Part shown: positions 1-9,688 of the stretch, one piece after another
How positions within the stretch are numbered: position 1 is the first letter of the stretch
Layout: each line of letters begins with the position of its first letter
Origin: Streptomyces sp. TS71-3
Lineage (GTDB): Bacteria > Actinomycetota > Actinomycetes > Streptomycetales > Streptomycetaceae
Length of the DNA: 64,000 nt
Assembly (NCBI RefSeq): GCF_018327685.1
Contig: NZ_BNEL01000001.1
Span: forward strand, 4,960,001-5,024,000
Reading direction: 5' to 3'
Translations under genes and position numbers: made by a program
Notes under the pieces: model-generated
The model's input: the letters and a program-made list of their open reading frames with translations, nothing else
Told to the model about the DNA's origin: nothing
The model's database searches: none

Positions 1-994
1 ACGTGGTCATCGCGGTCGTCGAGCTGCACGGGCGGCCCGGGACCGAGGCCAGGGCCGCCGACCTGGCGGTGCTGCCACGCAGGATCGTCGAACACCGCGG
101 TGCCCTGCTCGAGGAGATGGACGTGGAGGCCGTGCTCGCCCGGCGGCCCCGTCTCGCGCTCGTCGACGAACTCGTCCACAGCAACGTCCCCGGCTCGGGG
201 CGCAACGAGAAGCGCTGGCAGGACGTGCTCGAACTGCTCGCCGCCGGCATCGACGTGATCAGCACGATCAACATCCAGCACGTCGAGAGCCTGGCCGGCA
301 CCGTCGAGCGGATCAGCGGCGTCCGGATGCCCGAGCGCGTGCCCGACGCGGTCATCCGCTGCGCCGACCGGATCGAGCTGGTCGACTTCTCGCCCGAGCA
401 GCTGCGCCACCGGATGTCGTACGGCAGCGTCTACTCGCCCGGACGGGCCCGCCGGGCACTGGACGGGTTCTTCCGGACCGAGACCCTCACCGCGCTGCGC
501 GAACTCACCCGCGCTTCCTGGCCGACGAGACCAGGGACGCCCTCGGGGAGCTCGGCGAGCGCGCCCGCCCCGGCGCAGCGGTGGAGAGCGCCGAGCGGGT
601 GCTCGTCGGCGTCACGCCGGCGCCCGGAGCCGACGCCGTGCTCCGGCGCGCGGCGTGGCTCGCCGCCCGGCTGGAGGCCGACCTGCACGTGGCCCACGTC
701 CAGTCCGCGGAGGCCGGGGGGCACGACACCCGGGTGGCGAGACTGCGGGAGCTCGCCGGCGACCTCGGCGCGCACTGGGCGGACCTGGAGGGCGACGACC
801 CGGCCGCGGCGCTCCTGGACTTCGCCAAGCGCCGGCGGATCACGGAGGTCGTGGTCGGCCCCAGCCGGCGCGGCTACTGGCAGGAGGTCCTCGGCGGGGG
901 CTCGACCGTGCGGCGGCTGAGCCGGTCGGCCCACCGTGCCGGCATCGACGTGCACATCGTCGCTCCACCGGCCGATGCCGGCCCGCCGGCGTGA
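1..994 (+). pseudogene. kdpD: KdpD N-terminal sensor and USP domains, frameshifted, 5' end outside window
   Basis: Membrane-associated potassium/turgor sensor; this part is the cytoplasmic KdpD sensor domain followed by a universal-stress (USP) domain. Up to about base 509 the reading frame that starts at base 3 shows family motifs: VELHGRP, LALVDELVH (Walker-B like), NEKRWQDV, ISTINIQHVESL and IELVDFSPEQL. Similarity then jumps to the frame of bases 512-994, starting RFLADETRD and running through a USP domain (VLVGVTPAPG, VVVGPSRRG). Restoring one base near 510 (CTG to CG) rejoins the two, so a 1-nt loss is the simplest reading. A sequencing error is possible. The kdpABC genes would lie upstream, off the window. 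The kinase half follows as a separate gene. Confidence 0.75.
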
Positions 995-1044
995 GGAACG
1001 GGACATGGACCGCCGAACGGGGCGGTGCGATCCTGGGGAGGTCA

Positions 1045-3429
1045 ATGGCGCGCGGCACCGCGCGACGGAAGGAGCAGGAGACGAACACCGCCGTCCGGCG
1101 TGGCACCCTCGGGTCGCTCGCGGCCCTGGCCAGCACCGCCGCGCTCACGGTGGCCATGCTCCCGTTCCGCGGCGAGGTGAGCATCGCCACCACCGCGCTG
1201 GTGCTCGTCGTGCCGGTGGCGGTCGGCGTCGTGATCGGCGGCTTCACGGTCGGTGTGTTCAGCGTCGGGATCGGGTTCCTCGTCTACGACTTCTTCTTCA
1301 TACCGCCGTACCTGACCCTCGACGTGGGCGAGAGCCAGAACTGGGTGGCGCTGGCCGTGTACGCCGTGGTCATGCTGCCCGTCGCCCACGTCGTGGCCGG
1401 CTTGGACACGGCGCGGGCCAAGGCACGCGAGCGCGGCATGCAGATCCGCCAGCTGTTCGAGCTGTCCACGCTGCTGGTCGAGGACAAGCCGCTCAAGGAG
1501 CTGCTGACGATCATCGCGACCACGCTGCGGGACGTCTTCGACGCCCGCCAGGTCGCCCTGCTGCTGCCCCGCGACGGCCGGCTGGAGATCGTCGCCGCCG
1601 CCGGCGCCCCCGTGACCGACGGGGACGGGCAGCGGCTCCAGAGCGCCCCCGCCCAGCTCGCCGGCCTGAGAAGCGGGCGGCCGCAGCGCATCGAACTACT
1701 CCGGTTCGCCCTCGTCGCCTCGGGCCGGCCGGTCGGCATGCTGACGCTCTCCGGGGTCACGATCAGCGATCTGCAACGGGAGCCGCTGCTGCTGTTCGCC
1801 AACCAGATCGCCCTCGCCGTCGAGCGCGCCCAGCTGCGCGAACAGGCCCTGCGCACCGAACTCACCCAGGAGATGGACCGCCTCGCCCGCGCGCTCGTCG
1901 CCGCCGTCTCGCACGACCTGCGGGCCCCGCTGTCGTCCATCAAGGCCGCCTCGTCGACCCTCACCGACCCGCAGCTGGGCGACGGTCTCGACCCCGAGGC
2001 GCGGCGCGAACTCGCCGGCCTGATCGACACCCAGGCCGACCGGCTCGCCGCGCTGGTCACGGGCGTGCTCGACATGAGCCGCGTGCAGGCCGGGGTGCTG
2101 CGGCCCCGGTCCGGCATCACCGACCTGCGCGACCTCGTCGACACCGTCCTCGCGGACCCGCCGGCCGCCCCGCGCGACCAGCCGTTCGTCCTCGACCTGC
2201 CCGACGACCTCCCCGTCGTCGACGTCGACGTGGTGCTGATCGTCCGCGTGCTGAGCAACCTGGTGCAGAACGCCCTGCGGTACGCGCCCAAGGGCAGCCC
2301 GATCACCATCGCCGCCGAGCACGCCGACCCGGCGGTGATCACCGTGTCGGTCACCGACGCCGGGCCCGGCGTGAGCCCCGACCTGCGCAGCGAGATCTTC
2401 GGGCTGTTCGTCCGCCGGCGCGGCGACACCGGCACCGGCCTGGGCCTGGCCATAGCGAAGACCTTCATCGACGCCCACCGGCAGCGCATCTGGGTCGAGG
2501 ACGCGCCCGGGGGCGGCGCCCGCTTCTGCTTCACCCTGCCTGTCGCCACGCAACTGAGCGGCATCGGGAGCGCGGGGCCGGGCCCCACGCCACCCCGTCC
2601 CACCGCGGGATCGCCCGAGGAAACCCGGCACGAGACCGGGTACGAGGACCTCCCGCCGGGCGGCACACCGCTCAGGCCGCCGGGATCCACCCCACATCCG
2701 GACCGCCGAGCCGAAAGCCGTCGACATGGCCGCCATCCTGATCATCGACGACGACATCGCCCTGCTCAACGCCTGCAAGGTCGGGCTGCGGGCGCTCGGG
2801 CACGACGTGGACACCGTGGAGACCAGCGGCCAGGGTGCGGCGGCGGTCGCGCTGGACTCCCCGGACGTCATCGTCCTGGACCTGGGCCTGCCCGATCTGG
2901 ACGGCATGGAGGTCTGCACCCGGATCCGCGGATGGACCGACACGCCCATCATCATCCTGTCGGCGGACGACTCCGAGGACCGCAAGATCGAGGCGCTCGA
3001 CGGCGGCGCCGACGACTACATGACCAAACCCTTCGGCATGCGCGAACTCGACGCCCGGCTGCGCGTCGCGCTGCGCCACCACGGCGCCGACACCGGCGGC
3101 GACCAGAGCGAACTGCGGGTCGGCGGCCTCACCCTCGACCTCCAGCACTACGAGGCGACCTTCCACGGCGAGTGGTTGGACCTGACACCCAAGGAGTTCG
3201 ACTTCCTCGCGTACCTGGCCCGCCACGTCGGCAAGGTGTGCACCCGCCGCACGATCATGGAGAACGTGTGGGGCCCGGCCTACGCCAACGACCTGCACTA
3301 CCTGAAGGTCTACGCGTACCGCATCCGCAGGAAGCTGCACGACCAGCACGGCCGCTTCCTGTAGACCGACCCGTCCGTCGGCTACCGGCTCGACCCCGCC
3401 GACACGGTGGGCTCGGGGGGTCCTCCTGA
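1045..3429 (+). CDS. kdpD: KdpD-type sensor histidine kinase (DUF4118-HATPase half) with run-on 3' end
   Basis: Kinase half of a split KdpD. The ATG at 1045 follows GGGGAG at 1035-1040. Residues of about 15-115 give the membrane segments of the DUF4118 region (motif YDFFFIPPY), then a GAF-like region, the H-box VSHDLRAPLSSIK, the N-box SNLVQNALRYAP, and nucleotide-binding boxes DAGPGV and GTGLGLAIAK, so all catalytic motifs are present. Recognisable protein ends near base 2550 (FCFTLPVA). No in-frame stop follows until 3427, so the frame runs through all of the response regulator gene, and its last ~260 codons look like shadow coding. A TGA sits in another frame at 2555-2557, just after the last conserved motif. 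I infer a small indel removed the natural stop, or an assembly error. Confidence 0.7.
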   Translation: MARGTARRKEQETNTAVRRGTLGSLAALASTAALTVAMLPFRGEVSIATTALVLVVPVAVGVVIGGFTVGVFSVGIGFLVYDFFFIPPYLTLDVGESQNWVALAVYAVVMLPVAHVVAGLDTARAKARERGMQIRQLFELSTLLVEDKPLKELLTIIATTLRDVFDARQVALLLPRDGRLEIVAAAGAPVTDGDGQRLQSAPAQLAGLRSGRPQRIELLRFALVASGRPVGMLTLSGVTISDLQREPLLLFANQIALAVERAQLREQALRTELTQEMDRLARALVAAVSHDLRAPLSSIKAASSTLTDPQLGDGLDPEARRELAGLIDTQADRLAALVTGVLDMSRVQAGVLRPRSGITDLRDLVDTVLADPPAAPRDQPFVLDLPDDLPVVDVDVVLIVRVLSNLVQNALRYAPKGSPITIAAEHADPAVITVSVTDAGPGVSPDLRSEIFGLFVRRRGDTGTGLGLAIAKTFIDAHRQRIWVEDAPGGGARFCFTLPVATQLSGIGSAGPGPTPPRPTAGSPEETRHETGYEDLPPGGTPLRPPGSTPHPDRRAESRRHGRHPDHRRRHRPAQRLQGRAAGARARRGHRGDQRPGCGGGRAGLPGRHRPGPGPARSGRHGGLHPDPRMDRHAHHHPVGGRLRGPQDRGARRRRRRLHDQTLRHARTRRPAARRAAPPRRRHRRRPERTAGRRPHPRPPALRGDLPRRVVGPDTQGVRLPRVPGPPRRQGVHPPHDHGERVGPGLRQRPALPEGLRVPHPQEAARPARPLPVDRPVRRLPARPRRHGGLGGSS
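2726..3364 (+). CDS. kdpE: KdpE-like OmpR-family response regulator, C-terminus cut by amber codon
   Basis: Cytoplasmic partner of KdpD that would activate kdp transcription. The receiver domain (residues ~1-120) has DDD near the N-terminus, phospho-acceptor motif IVLDLGLPDLDG and the K of YMTKPFG. The winged-helix effector begins GGLTLDL and contains DLTPKEFDFLAYL. The protein stops at TAG 3362-3364. Read through that codon, the frame continues TDPSVGYRLDP and ends with TGA at 3434-3436, which is exactly the conserved OmpR-family C-terminal wing. CAG to TAG is the obvious single change. The wing normally contacts DNA, so the truncated product is probably impaired. It lies inside the run-on frame of the kinase gene. 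No clear Shine-Dalgarno is visible. Confidence 0.75.
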   Translation: MAAILIIDDDIALLNACKVGLRALGHDVDTVETSGQGAAAVALDSPDVIVLDLGLPDLDGMEVCTRIRGWTDTPIIILSADDSEDRKIEALDGGADDYMTKPFGMRELDARLRVALRHHGADTGGDQSELRVGGLTLDLQHYEATFHGEWLDLTPKEFDFLAYLARHVGKVCTRRTIMENVWGPAYANDLHYLKVYAYRIRRKLHDQHGRFL

Positions 3430-3455
3430 GCCGTGATCGCGGCGAGCGCGGTGCG

Positions 3456-4286
3456 TCAGGCCAGCGCGAAGTCCGCCGGCAGGGTGAGGCCGAATTCGCC
3501 GGTGAGCACGGGCACCAGCCCTCCCTCAGGGATCTCGCGCTCGGTCCGGGCGCCGTTCAGGTCGGTGCGGGTGAGCAGGTGGTCGACCAGGGACAGGTGG
3601 CCGCCGTCGGGGAAGCTGCGCTGCACGTACGGGCGCCGCGCGAAAGGAGATCGGGGGTTCGTGGCGACGAACCAGTTGGCCGCCGCGAAGTCGGACCTCT
3701 CGAAGGGGTCGAGCGTGAAGGCGTACTGCCCCCGCCACGCGCCGTCCTCCCACGCCTGGAGCACCCACAGCGGCAGGGGCCCGCGGTGGGGCGCGTGCAC
3801 CAGGCGGTGGCGCCGGCCCGCTCCCTCGAACTCCCGGTCCACCACGAGCGGTACCGGTTCGAGCAGCCCGAACCGCTCGCCGAAGCCGACGTCCGCCAGG
3901 TAGGGGGTCCGTTCGCCGGGCACGTCGACGAGCAGCGCCATGTGCGTGCGCGGGCGCGCCGCCGGATCCGCGGCGCCGCGCACGACACGGGCACCGAGCT
4001 CCGTCACGCCGAAGCCGACCCGGGTGAGCATGTGCGAGAAGAGGATGTCGTGCTCGTGGCAGTACCCGCCGCGCCCGCCGCGTACGAGCTTCGCCTCGAT
4101 GTCGGCCGGTTCCAGGGACGGCACCACGCCGCGCACCGGGTCGAGGTTCTCGAACGGGATGGCCCGGATGTGGGCCCGCTGCATGGCGCGCAGCCCGTCG
4201 AGGTCGGCACCCGGTGCTCCGGTCAGGCCCAGCCGCGCGGCGTACGGACCGGGGAGGCCCGGCTCCTCGGATGGTGTGGTGGTCAC
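3456..4286 (-). CDS. arylamine N-acetyltransferase (NAT)
   Basis: Cytoplasmic acetyl-CoA-dependent N-acetyltransferase acting on arylamines or hydrazines. The cysteine-protease-like triad is visible: Cys76 in GGRGGYCHEHD, His115 in PRTHMALLVDV and Asp132 in YLADVGFGE. The N-terminal helical part has AHIRAIPFENLD, a family hallmark. Length of 276 aa is normal for NAT. I place the start at GTG 4286: a -10 hexamer TACGCT lies 6 nt upstream, giving a leaderless transcript. The longer frame from 4358 would read back into the 15-bp perfect hairpin that follows the next gene, so it is unlikely. The physiological substrate is unknown; NATs also act in ansamycin chemistry, but no such cluster is seen here. 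Confidence 0.9.
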   Translation of the reverse strand: MTTTPSEEPGLPGPYAARLGLTGAPGADLDGLRAMQRAHIRAIPFENLDPVRGVVPSLEPADIEAKLVRGGRGGYCHEHDILFSHMLTRVGFGVTELGARVVRGAADPAARPRTHMALLVDVPGERTPYLADVGFGERFGLLEPVPLVVDREFEGAGRRHRLVHAPHRGPLPLWVLQAWEDGAWRGQYAFTLDPFERSDFAAANWFVATNPRSPFARRPYVQRSFPDGGHLSLVDHLLTRTDLNGARTEREIPEGGLVPVLTGEFGLTLPADFALA

Positions 4287-4341
4287 GCCGGCAGCGTACG
4301 GGCCCGGCCCCGGCGTCCGGCGAGCAGCCGCCGTGACGCCG

Positions 4342-4376
4342 GGATCCCGCCCGAGCACGTCGCTCGGGCGGGATCC
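4342..4376 (-). terminator. strong hairpin after GH15 gene
   Basis: Perfect 15-bp inverted repeat with 5-nt loop (arms GGATCCCGCCCGAGC at 4342-4356 and its complement at 4362-4376). It lies 61 bp beyond the stop of the GH15 gene and upstream of the NAT start. No U-run is present, as is common for Streptomyces terminators. Confidence 0.7.
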
Positions 4377-4436
4377 GGAGATCAGCGCTCGGGGCGGGCC
4401 GGACTCGTCCTGTGACGGAGGCCCGAGCCCCGGCGG

Positions 4437-6239
4437 TCAGCCCCCGTAGGCCCCCGCCGCCGTCAGCCGCAGGGCCGTGTCGATCAGGGGCACATGGCTG
4501 AACGCCTGCGGGAAGTTGCCGATCTGGCGCTTCAGACGCGGGTCCCACTCCTCCGCGAGGAGCCCGAGGTCGTTGCGGAGCGAGAGCAGCTTCTCGAAGA
4601 GCTTGCGGGCCTCGCCGACCCGGCCGATCATCGCGAGGTCGTCGGCGAGCCAGAACGAGCAGGCGAGGAACGCGCCCTCGTCGCCCTCCAGGCCGTCGAC
4701 GCCGATGTCGCCGCCCGTCGTCGGGTAGCGCAGGATGAACCCGTCGGGCGTGGCCAACTCCCGCTGGATGGCCTCGATCGTGCCGATCACGCGCTTGTCG
4801 TCGGGCGGCAGGAAGCCCATCTGCGGGATCAGCAGCAGGGAGGCGTCCAGCTCCTTGGAGCCGTAGGACTGTGTGAAGGTGTTGCGACCCTTGTCGTAGC
4901 CGCGCTCGCACACGTCGCGGTGGATGTCGTCGCGGAGCCGGCGCCACCGCTCCAGCGGGCCGTCCGCGTCACCGGACTCGATGAGCTTGATCGTGCGGTC
5001 CACGGCGACCCAGGCCATCACCTTGGAGTGCACGAAGTGCCGGCGCGGGCCGCGCACCTCCCAGATGCCCTCGTCGGGCTCGTCCCAGTGGTCCTCCAGG
5101 TAGCGGATCAGCTTGAGCTGGAGCAGCGAGGCGTAGTCACTGCGCGCCAGGCCCGTCATATGGGCCAGGTGCAGGGCCTCGGTGACCTCGCCGTAGACGT
5201 CCAGCTGGAGCTGCTGCGCGGCGCTGTTGCCGACCCGGACCGGGCGGGACTGCTCGTAGCCGGGCAGCCAGTCCAGCTCGGCCTCGCCCAGCTCGCGTTC
5301 GCCCGCGATGCCGTACATGATCTGGAGGTTCTCCGGGTCGCCCGCGACGGCGCGGAGCAGCCACTCGCGCCAGGCGCGGGCCTCCTCGCGGTAGCCGGTG
5401 CGCAGCAGGGAGGAGAGGGTGATCGCGGCGTCCCGCAGCCAGGTGTAGCGGTAGTCCCAGTTCCGCACGCCGCCGATCTCCTCGGGCAGCGAGGTGGTGG
5501 GGGCGGCGACGATGCCGCCGGTCGGGGCGTAGGTGAGGGCCTTGAGCGTGATCAGGGAGCGGACCACGGCCTCCCGGTAGGGGCCGTGGTAGGTGCACTG
5601 GCCGACCCAGTCCCGCCAGAAGTCCTCGGTGGCCTCCAGCGACTGCTCCGTGTCCGGAAGCGGCGGCTCCGACTTGTGCGAAGGCTGCCAGGAGATGGTG
5701 AAGGCGACGCGGTCGCCGGGGCCGACGGTGAAGTCGGAGTACGTCGTCAGGTTCTTGCCATAGGTGTCCGCGTCCGTATCCAGCCAGACCGAGTCGGGGC
5801 CGGCCACGGCGACCGTGCGGCCCGCGACCCGGTGCACCCAGGGGACGATCCGCCCGTAGGAGAAGCGCATCCGCAGCGCGGAGCGCATCGGCACTCTGCC
5901 GCTGACGCCCTCGACCAGGCGGATGAGCTGGGGCGCGCCGTCACGCGGGGGCATGAAGTCGGTCACCCGGACCGTGCCGCGCGGGGTGTCCCACTCGGAC
6001 TCCAGGACCAGGGAGTCGCCCCGGTAGCCGCGGCGTGAGGCCGCGGGGGGTTCGGCGCCGGCGGCATGGGCCGGGCCCAGCCGCCAGAACCCGTGATCTT
6101 CGGTGCCGAGGAGGCCCGCGAAGATCGCGTGCGAATCGAAGCGGGGCAGGCACAGCCAGTCGACCGTGCCGTCCCGGCAGACCAGGGCGGCGGTCTGCAT
6201 GTCTCCGATGAGTGCGTAGTCCTCGATGCGCCCGGCCAC
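4437..6239 (-). CDS. glycoside hydrolase family 15 enzyme (glucoamylase/trehalase-like)
   Basis: Cytoplasmic (no signal peptide) GH15 alpha-glucan or trehalose hydrolase; the actinobacterial branch with this architecture includes mycobacterial trehalase. The N-terminal motif IEDYALIGDMQTAALV and DGTVDWLCLPRFDS form the beta-sandwich start. The (alpha/alpha)6 barrel has NWDYRYTWLRDAA near residue 260 and the C-terminal EEWDPRLKRQIGNFPQAFSH, holding conserved acidic catalytic positions. About 600 aa, full length. The upstream ATG at 6245 directly abuts GGAG, whereas GTG at 6239 is spaced correctly from it, so I choose GTG. AT-rich TATATT near 6310 may be its -10. A strong hairpin follows the stop. 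Substrate (trehalose, maltodextrin or glycogen-derived) cannot be told from sequence. Confidence 0.88.
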   Translation of the reverse strand: MAGRIEDYALIGDMQTAALVCRDGTVDWLCLPRFDSHAIFAGLLGTEDHGFWRLGPAHAAGAEPPAASRRGYRGDSLVLESEWDTPRGTVRVTDFMPPRDGAPQLIRLVEGVSGRVPMRSALRMRFSYGRIVPWVHRVAGRTVAVAGPDSVWLDTDADTYGKNLTTYSDFTVGPGDRVAFTISWQPSHKSEPPLPDTEQSLEATEDFWRDWVGQCTYHGPYREAVVRSLITLKALTYAPTGGIVAAPTTSLPEEIGGVRNWDYRYTWLRDAAITLSSLLRTGYREEARAWREWLLRAVAGDPENLQIMYGIAGERELGEAELDWLPGYEQSRPVRVGNSAAQQLQLDVYGEVTEALHLAHMTGLARSDYASLLQLKLIRYLEDHWDEPDEGIWEVRGPRRHFVHSKVMAWVAVDRTIKLIESGDADGPLERWRRLRDDIHRDVCERGYDKGRNTFTQSYGSKELDASLLLIPQMGFLPPDDKRVIGTIEAIQRELATPDGFILRYPTTGGDIGVDGLEGDEGAFLACSFWLADDLAMIGRVGEARKLFEKLLSLRNDLGLLAEEWDPRLKRQIGNFPQAFSHVPLIDTALRLTAAGAYGG

Positions 6240-6567
6240 GTACATCTCCAGTCAAACGGACACGTCGCCCCCTATCCCAGGAGGCGTTCGCTCTGCGGTC
6301 AAAGCATCAAATATAAAAAGACCTGCCGACGGGCTTCCATACCGGGACACGGGCGAGTGTGGTGCCCTCTGCCGGCGGCTCTGCAGCAAGTGTCCGAGCA
6401 GGATACGACGCTCGTCGGTGATCCGTGCACCTCACTTGAGATCCTGATACCCCCGATTGAGGGAGCGAGCCAAGGCGTGTCCGATCCCTTGCGGAGTGTG
6501 GCCGGAAGCAACCCCTGTACGGCGCTGATACCCTGGTAGCCCGTGGACCGGTGGGCTCATCATCGGT

Positions 6568-6663
6568 ATGGCTGGCAAGAGTGCCGACGATACCGCGACG
6601 GTGCGTGACCCCCGAGCCGCAGCGAAGGCACGGCCGAGCGAAGGCACTCAGCAGCAGCTCTGA
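6568..6663 (+). CDS. possible 31-aa leader peptide upstream of pyrG
   Basis: A short ATG frame (begins MAGKSADDTATV, ends EGTQQQL) starts about 27 nt after the presumed transcription start and stops at TGA 6661-6663, which lies inside the descending arm of the terminator-like hairpin. That geometry is what a translated attenuator leader would show, but the Shine-Dalgarno is weak and I recognise no homologue. It may be chance; listed because of its position. Confidence 0.3.
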   Translation: MAGKSADDTATVRDPRAAAKARPSEGTQQQL

Positions 6664-6673
6664 GCGCCTTTTT
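6641..6673 (+). terminator. intrinsic-terminator-like hairpin in pyrG leader
   Basis: Arms AAGGCACTCAG (6641-6651) and CTGAGCGCCTT (6660-6670) pair with one mismatch around an 8-nt loop, followed by a T-run to 6673. T-runs are rare after Streptomyces hairpins. It sits 52 bp before pyrG, so it would end a leader transcript or attenuate pyrG. Confidence 0.6.
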
Positions 6674-6725
6674 CTCCGCCCCAGGCCGCCGCCAGCCCCT
6701 CAGACCGTGACACGGGAGCCCCGTC

Positions 6726-8390
<1,665 letters not shown>

Positions 8391-8393
8391 GCC

Positions 8394-8416
8394 GGATCCC
8401 GGGCGCCCCGGGTTCC
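8394..8416 (+). terminator. hairpin after pyrG
   Basis: Inverted repeat GGATCCCGG / CCGGGTTCC with a 5-nt loop, beginning 3 bp after the pyrG stop. Confidence 0.45.
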
Positions 8417-8483
8417 TGGCGCGGGCGGCTTCCGCCCCGGCGGGGGGCGGGTTCCCTCGGGGGCGCGCGGTTCGGTGCGGGTG

Positions 8484-8592
8484 CGTCGTGGTTTTTTTTG
8501 CGCAGTTCCCCGCGCCCCTGACGGGGCTCGGGTTGTCGCCCGGTGAAGGCGAGGTCCCGATAGGGGCGCGGGGAACCGCGCGATCAAGTTCC
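8484..8592. repeat. Streptomyces interspersed palindrome (GTTCCCCGCGCCCCT family)
   Basis: Outer arms GCGCAGTTCCCCGCGCCCCT (8500-8519) and its complement (8562-8581, 19 of 20 matching) enclose about 42 bp. A run of eight T precedes the left arm. The same core recurs at about 63045-63059 in this window. I recognise it as an intergenic repeat scattered through Streptomyces genomes. The 8391-8796 gap otherwise shows only the pyrG terminator and the NUDIX leader. Confidence 0.7.
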
Positions 8593-8796
8593 ACCGGCCG
8601 GTGGTCGGGCTGGGACCGGAAGTGGCTCGTCGGGGCCGATGGCCCGCCGCAGGCGAATTCGGGGTTGGGGGCCGCCGGGCGGCCGACTGCACGTCTTGGC
8701 GGGGACAGGTCGCCGCGGGCGATACCGTGGCGGGGGTACGCCTTTTGCGGGGGCTGCCCTGGTTTCTGATTGCGCGCGTGTGGGAGGACAGGGCAA

Positions 8797-9423
8797 ATGA
8801 CGATCAAGGACACCCCCGAGGAATGGCAGATCAGGACCAGTCAGACGCCCTTCAGGGGTAACAAGACCTCGGTGCGCGTCGACGAGGTCGTCATGCCCGA
8901 CGGTTCCGTTGCGCGCCGCGACTACCAGGTCCATCCGGGCTCGGTCGGCATCCTCGCCCTCGACGACGAGGACCGCGTCCTGCTCATCCGCCAGTACCGC
9001 CACCCCGTGCGGCAGAAGCTCTGGGAGATCCCCGCCGGCCTGCTGGACGTGCCCGGTGAGAACCCCCTGCACGCCGCGCAGCGCGAACTCTACGAGGAGG
9101 CGCATGTCAAGGCGGAGGACTGGCGGGTGCTGACCGACGTGTACACCACCCCCGGCGGCTGCGACGAGTCCGTGCGGATCTTCCTCGCCCGGGATCTGTC
9201 CGAGGCCAAGGGCGAGCGGTTCGCCGTGGAGGACGAGGAAGCCGACATGGAGCACGCGCGCGTGCCCGTCGACGAGCTGGTGCGCGGCATCCTCGCCGGC
9301 GACCTGCACAACAACTGCCTGGTGGTCGGCGTCCTTTCGCTGGTCGCGGCCCGGCAGGGCGACGGGCTCGACGCGCTGCGGCCCGCCCTGGCGCCGTGGC
9401 CGGCGCGGCCCTTCGAGGACTGA
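8797..9423 (+). CDS. NUDIX hydrolase, ADP-ribose pyrophosphatase type
   Basis: Predicted to split ADP-ribose (or a related nucleoside diphosphate compound) into AMP and ribose 5-phosphate in the cytoplasm. The NUDIX box occupies residues ~81-104: GLLDVPGENPLHAAQREL then YEEA. It has the one-residue-longer first spacer seen in actinobacterial ADPRases, and the usual Gly after EE is replaced (EEAH). The upstream motif RQYRHPVRQKLWEIPAG is the ADPRase signature. ATG 8797 follows GGAGGA with good spacing. 208 aa, full length. Its place directly after pyrG is, as I recall, conserved in streptomycetes, but the two genes are separated by a terminator-like hairpin and a palindrome, so co-transcription is doubtful. 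Confidence 0.88.
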   Translation: MTIKDTPEEWQIRTSQTPFRGNKTSVRVDEVVMPDGSVARRDYQVHPGSVGILALDDEDRVLLIRQYRHPVRQKLWEIPAGLLDVPGENPLHAAQRELYEEAHVKAEDWRVLTDVYTTPGGCDESVRIFLARDLSEAKGERFAVEDEEADMEHARVPVDELVRGILAGDLHNNCLVVGVLSLVAARQGDGLDALRPALAPWPARPFED

Positions 9424-9688
9424 GCACGGCAGCGGACCGAGCACGGCGCAGGACTGAGAGCCGCAGCGAACGGCCGGCCGGCGGACGGGGCCCGTCCGCG
9501 TGTCGCGGCCGTGCCCCCACCGTGCACCGGTGATTCCGCCGTGCCCCGGTGCGACCATCCCCTGATCCGAACAGGGGATGCGATCGCCGCGCGCCGCACA
9601 ACTCGTCGCAGAGAGTGAACTAGGCTCTGACGTGCCCCGGCGGGCGTCCCGGCGGGCGAGTGCGCGCAGTTCGACGGGAGCGTGGCCC

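Larger units (their letters stand above)
6246..6725. promoter_or_regulatory. GH15/pyrG intergenic region with pyrG leader
   Basis: 480 bp between divergent genes. AT-rich stretch near 6305-6320 (revcomp contains TATATT) may be the GH15 promoter. On the plus strand a TANNNT hexamer TACCCT at 6529-6534 could start a pyrG leader transcript near 6541. The leader then holds a short frame 6568-6663 and a hairpin with T-run at 6641-6673, described separately. Confidence 0.5.

Noticed and set aside
4287..4358. Longer NAT start at 4358
   Set aside because: It would extend through the 15-bp hairpin that ends the GH15 gene; the GTG at 4286 has its own -10 at leaderless distance.
6553..6558. GGGCTC as reiterative-transcription start of pyrG, as in Bacillus
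   Set aside because: It lies about 19 nt after the best -10, too far for the initiation point, and the hairpin left arm is not pyrimidine-rich.
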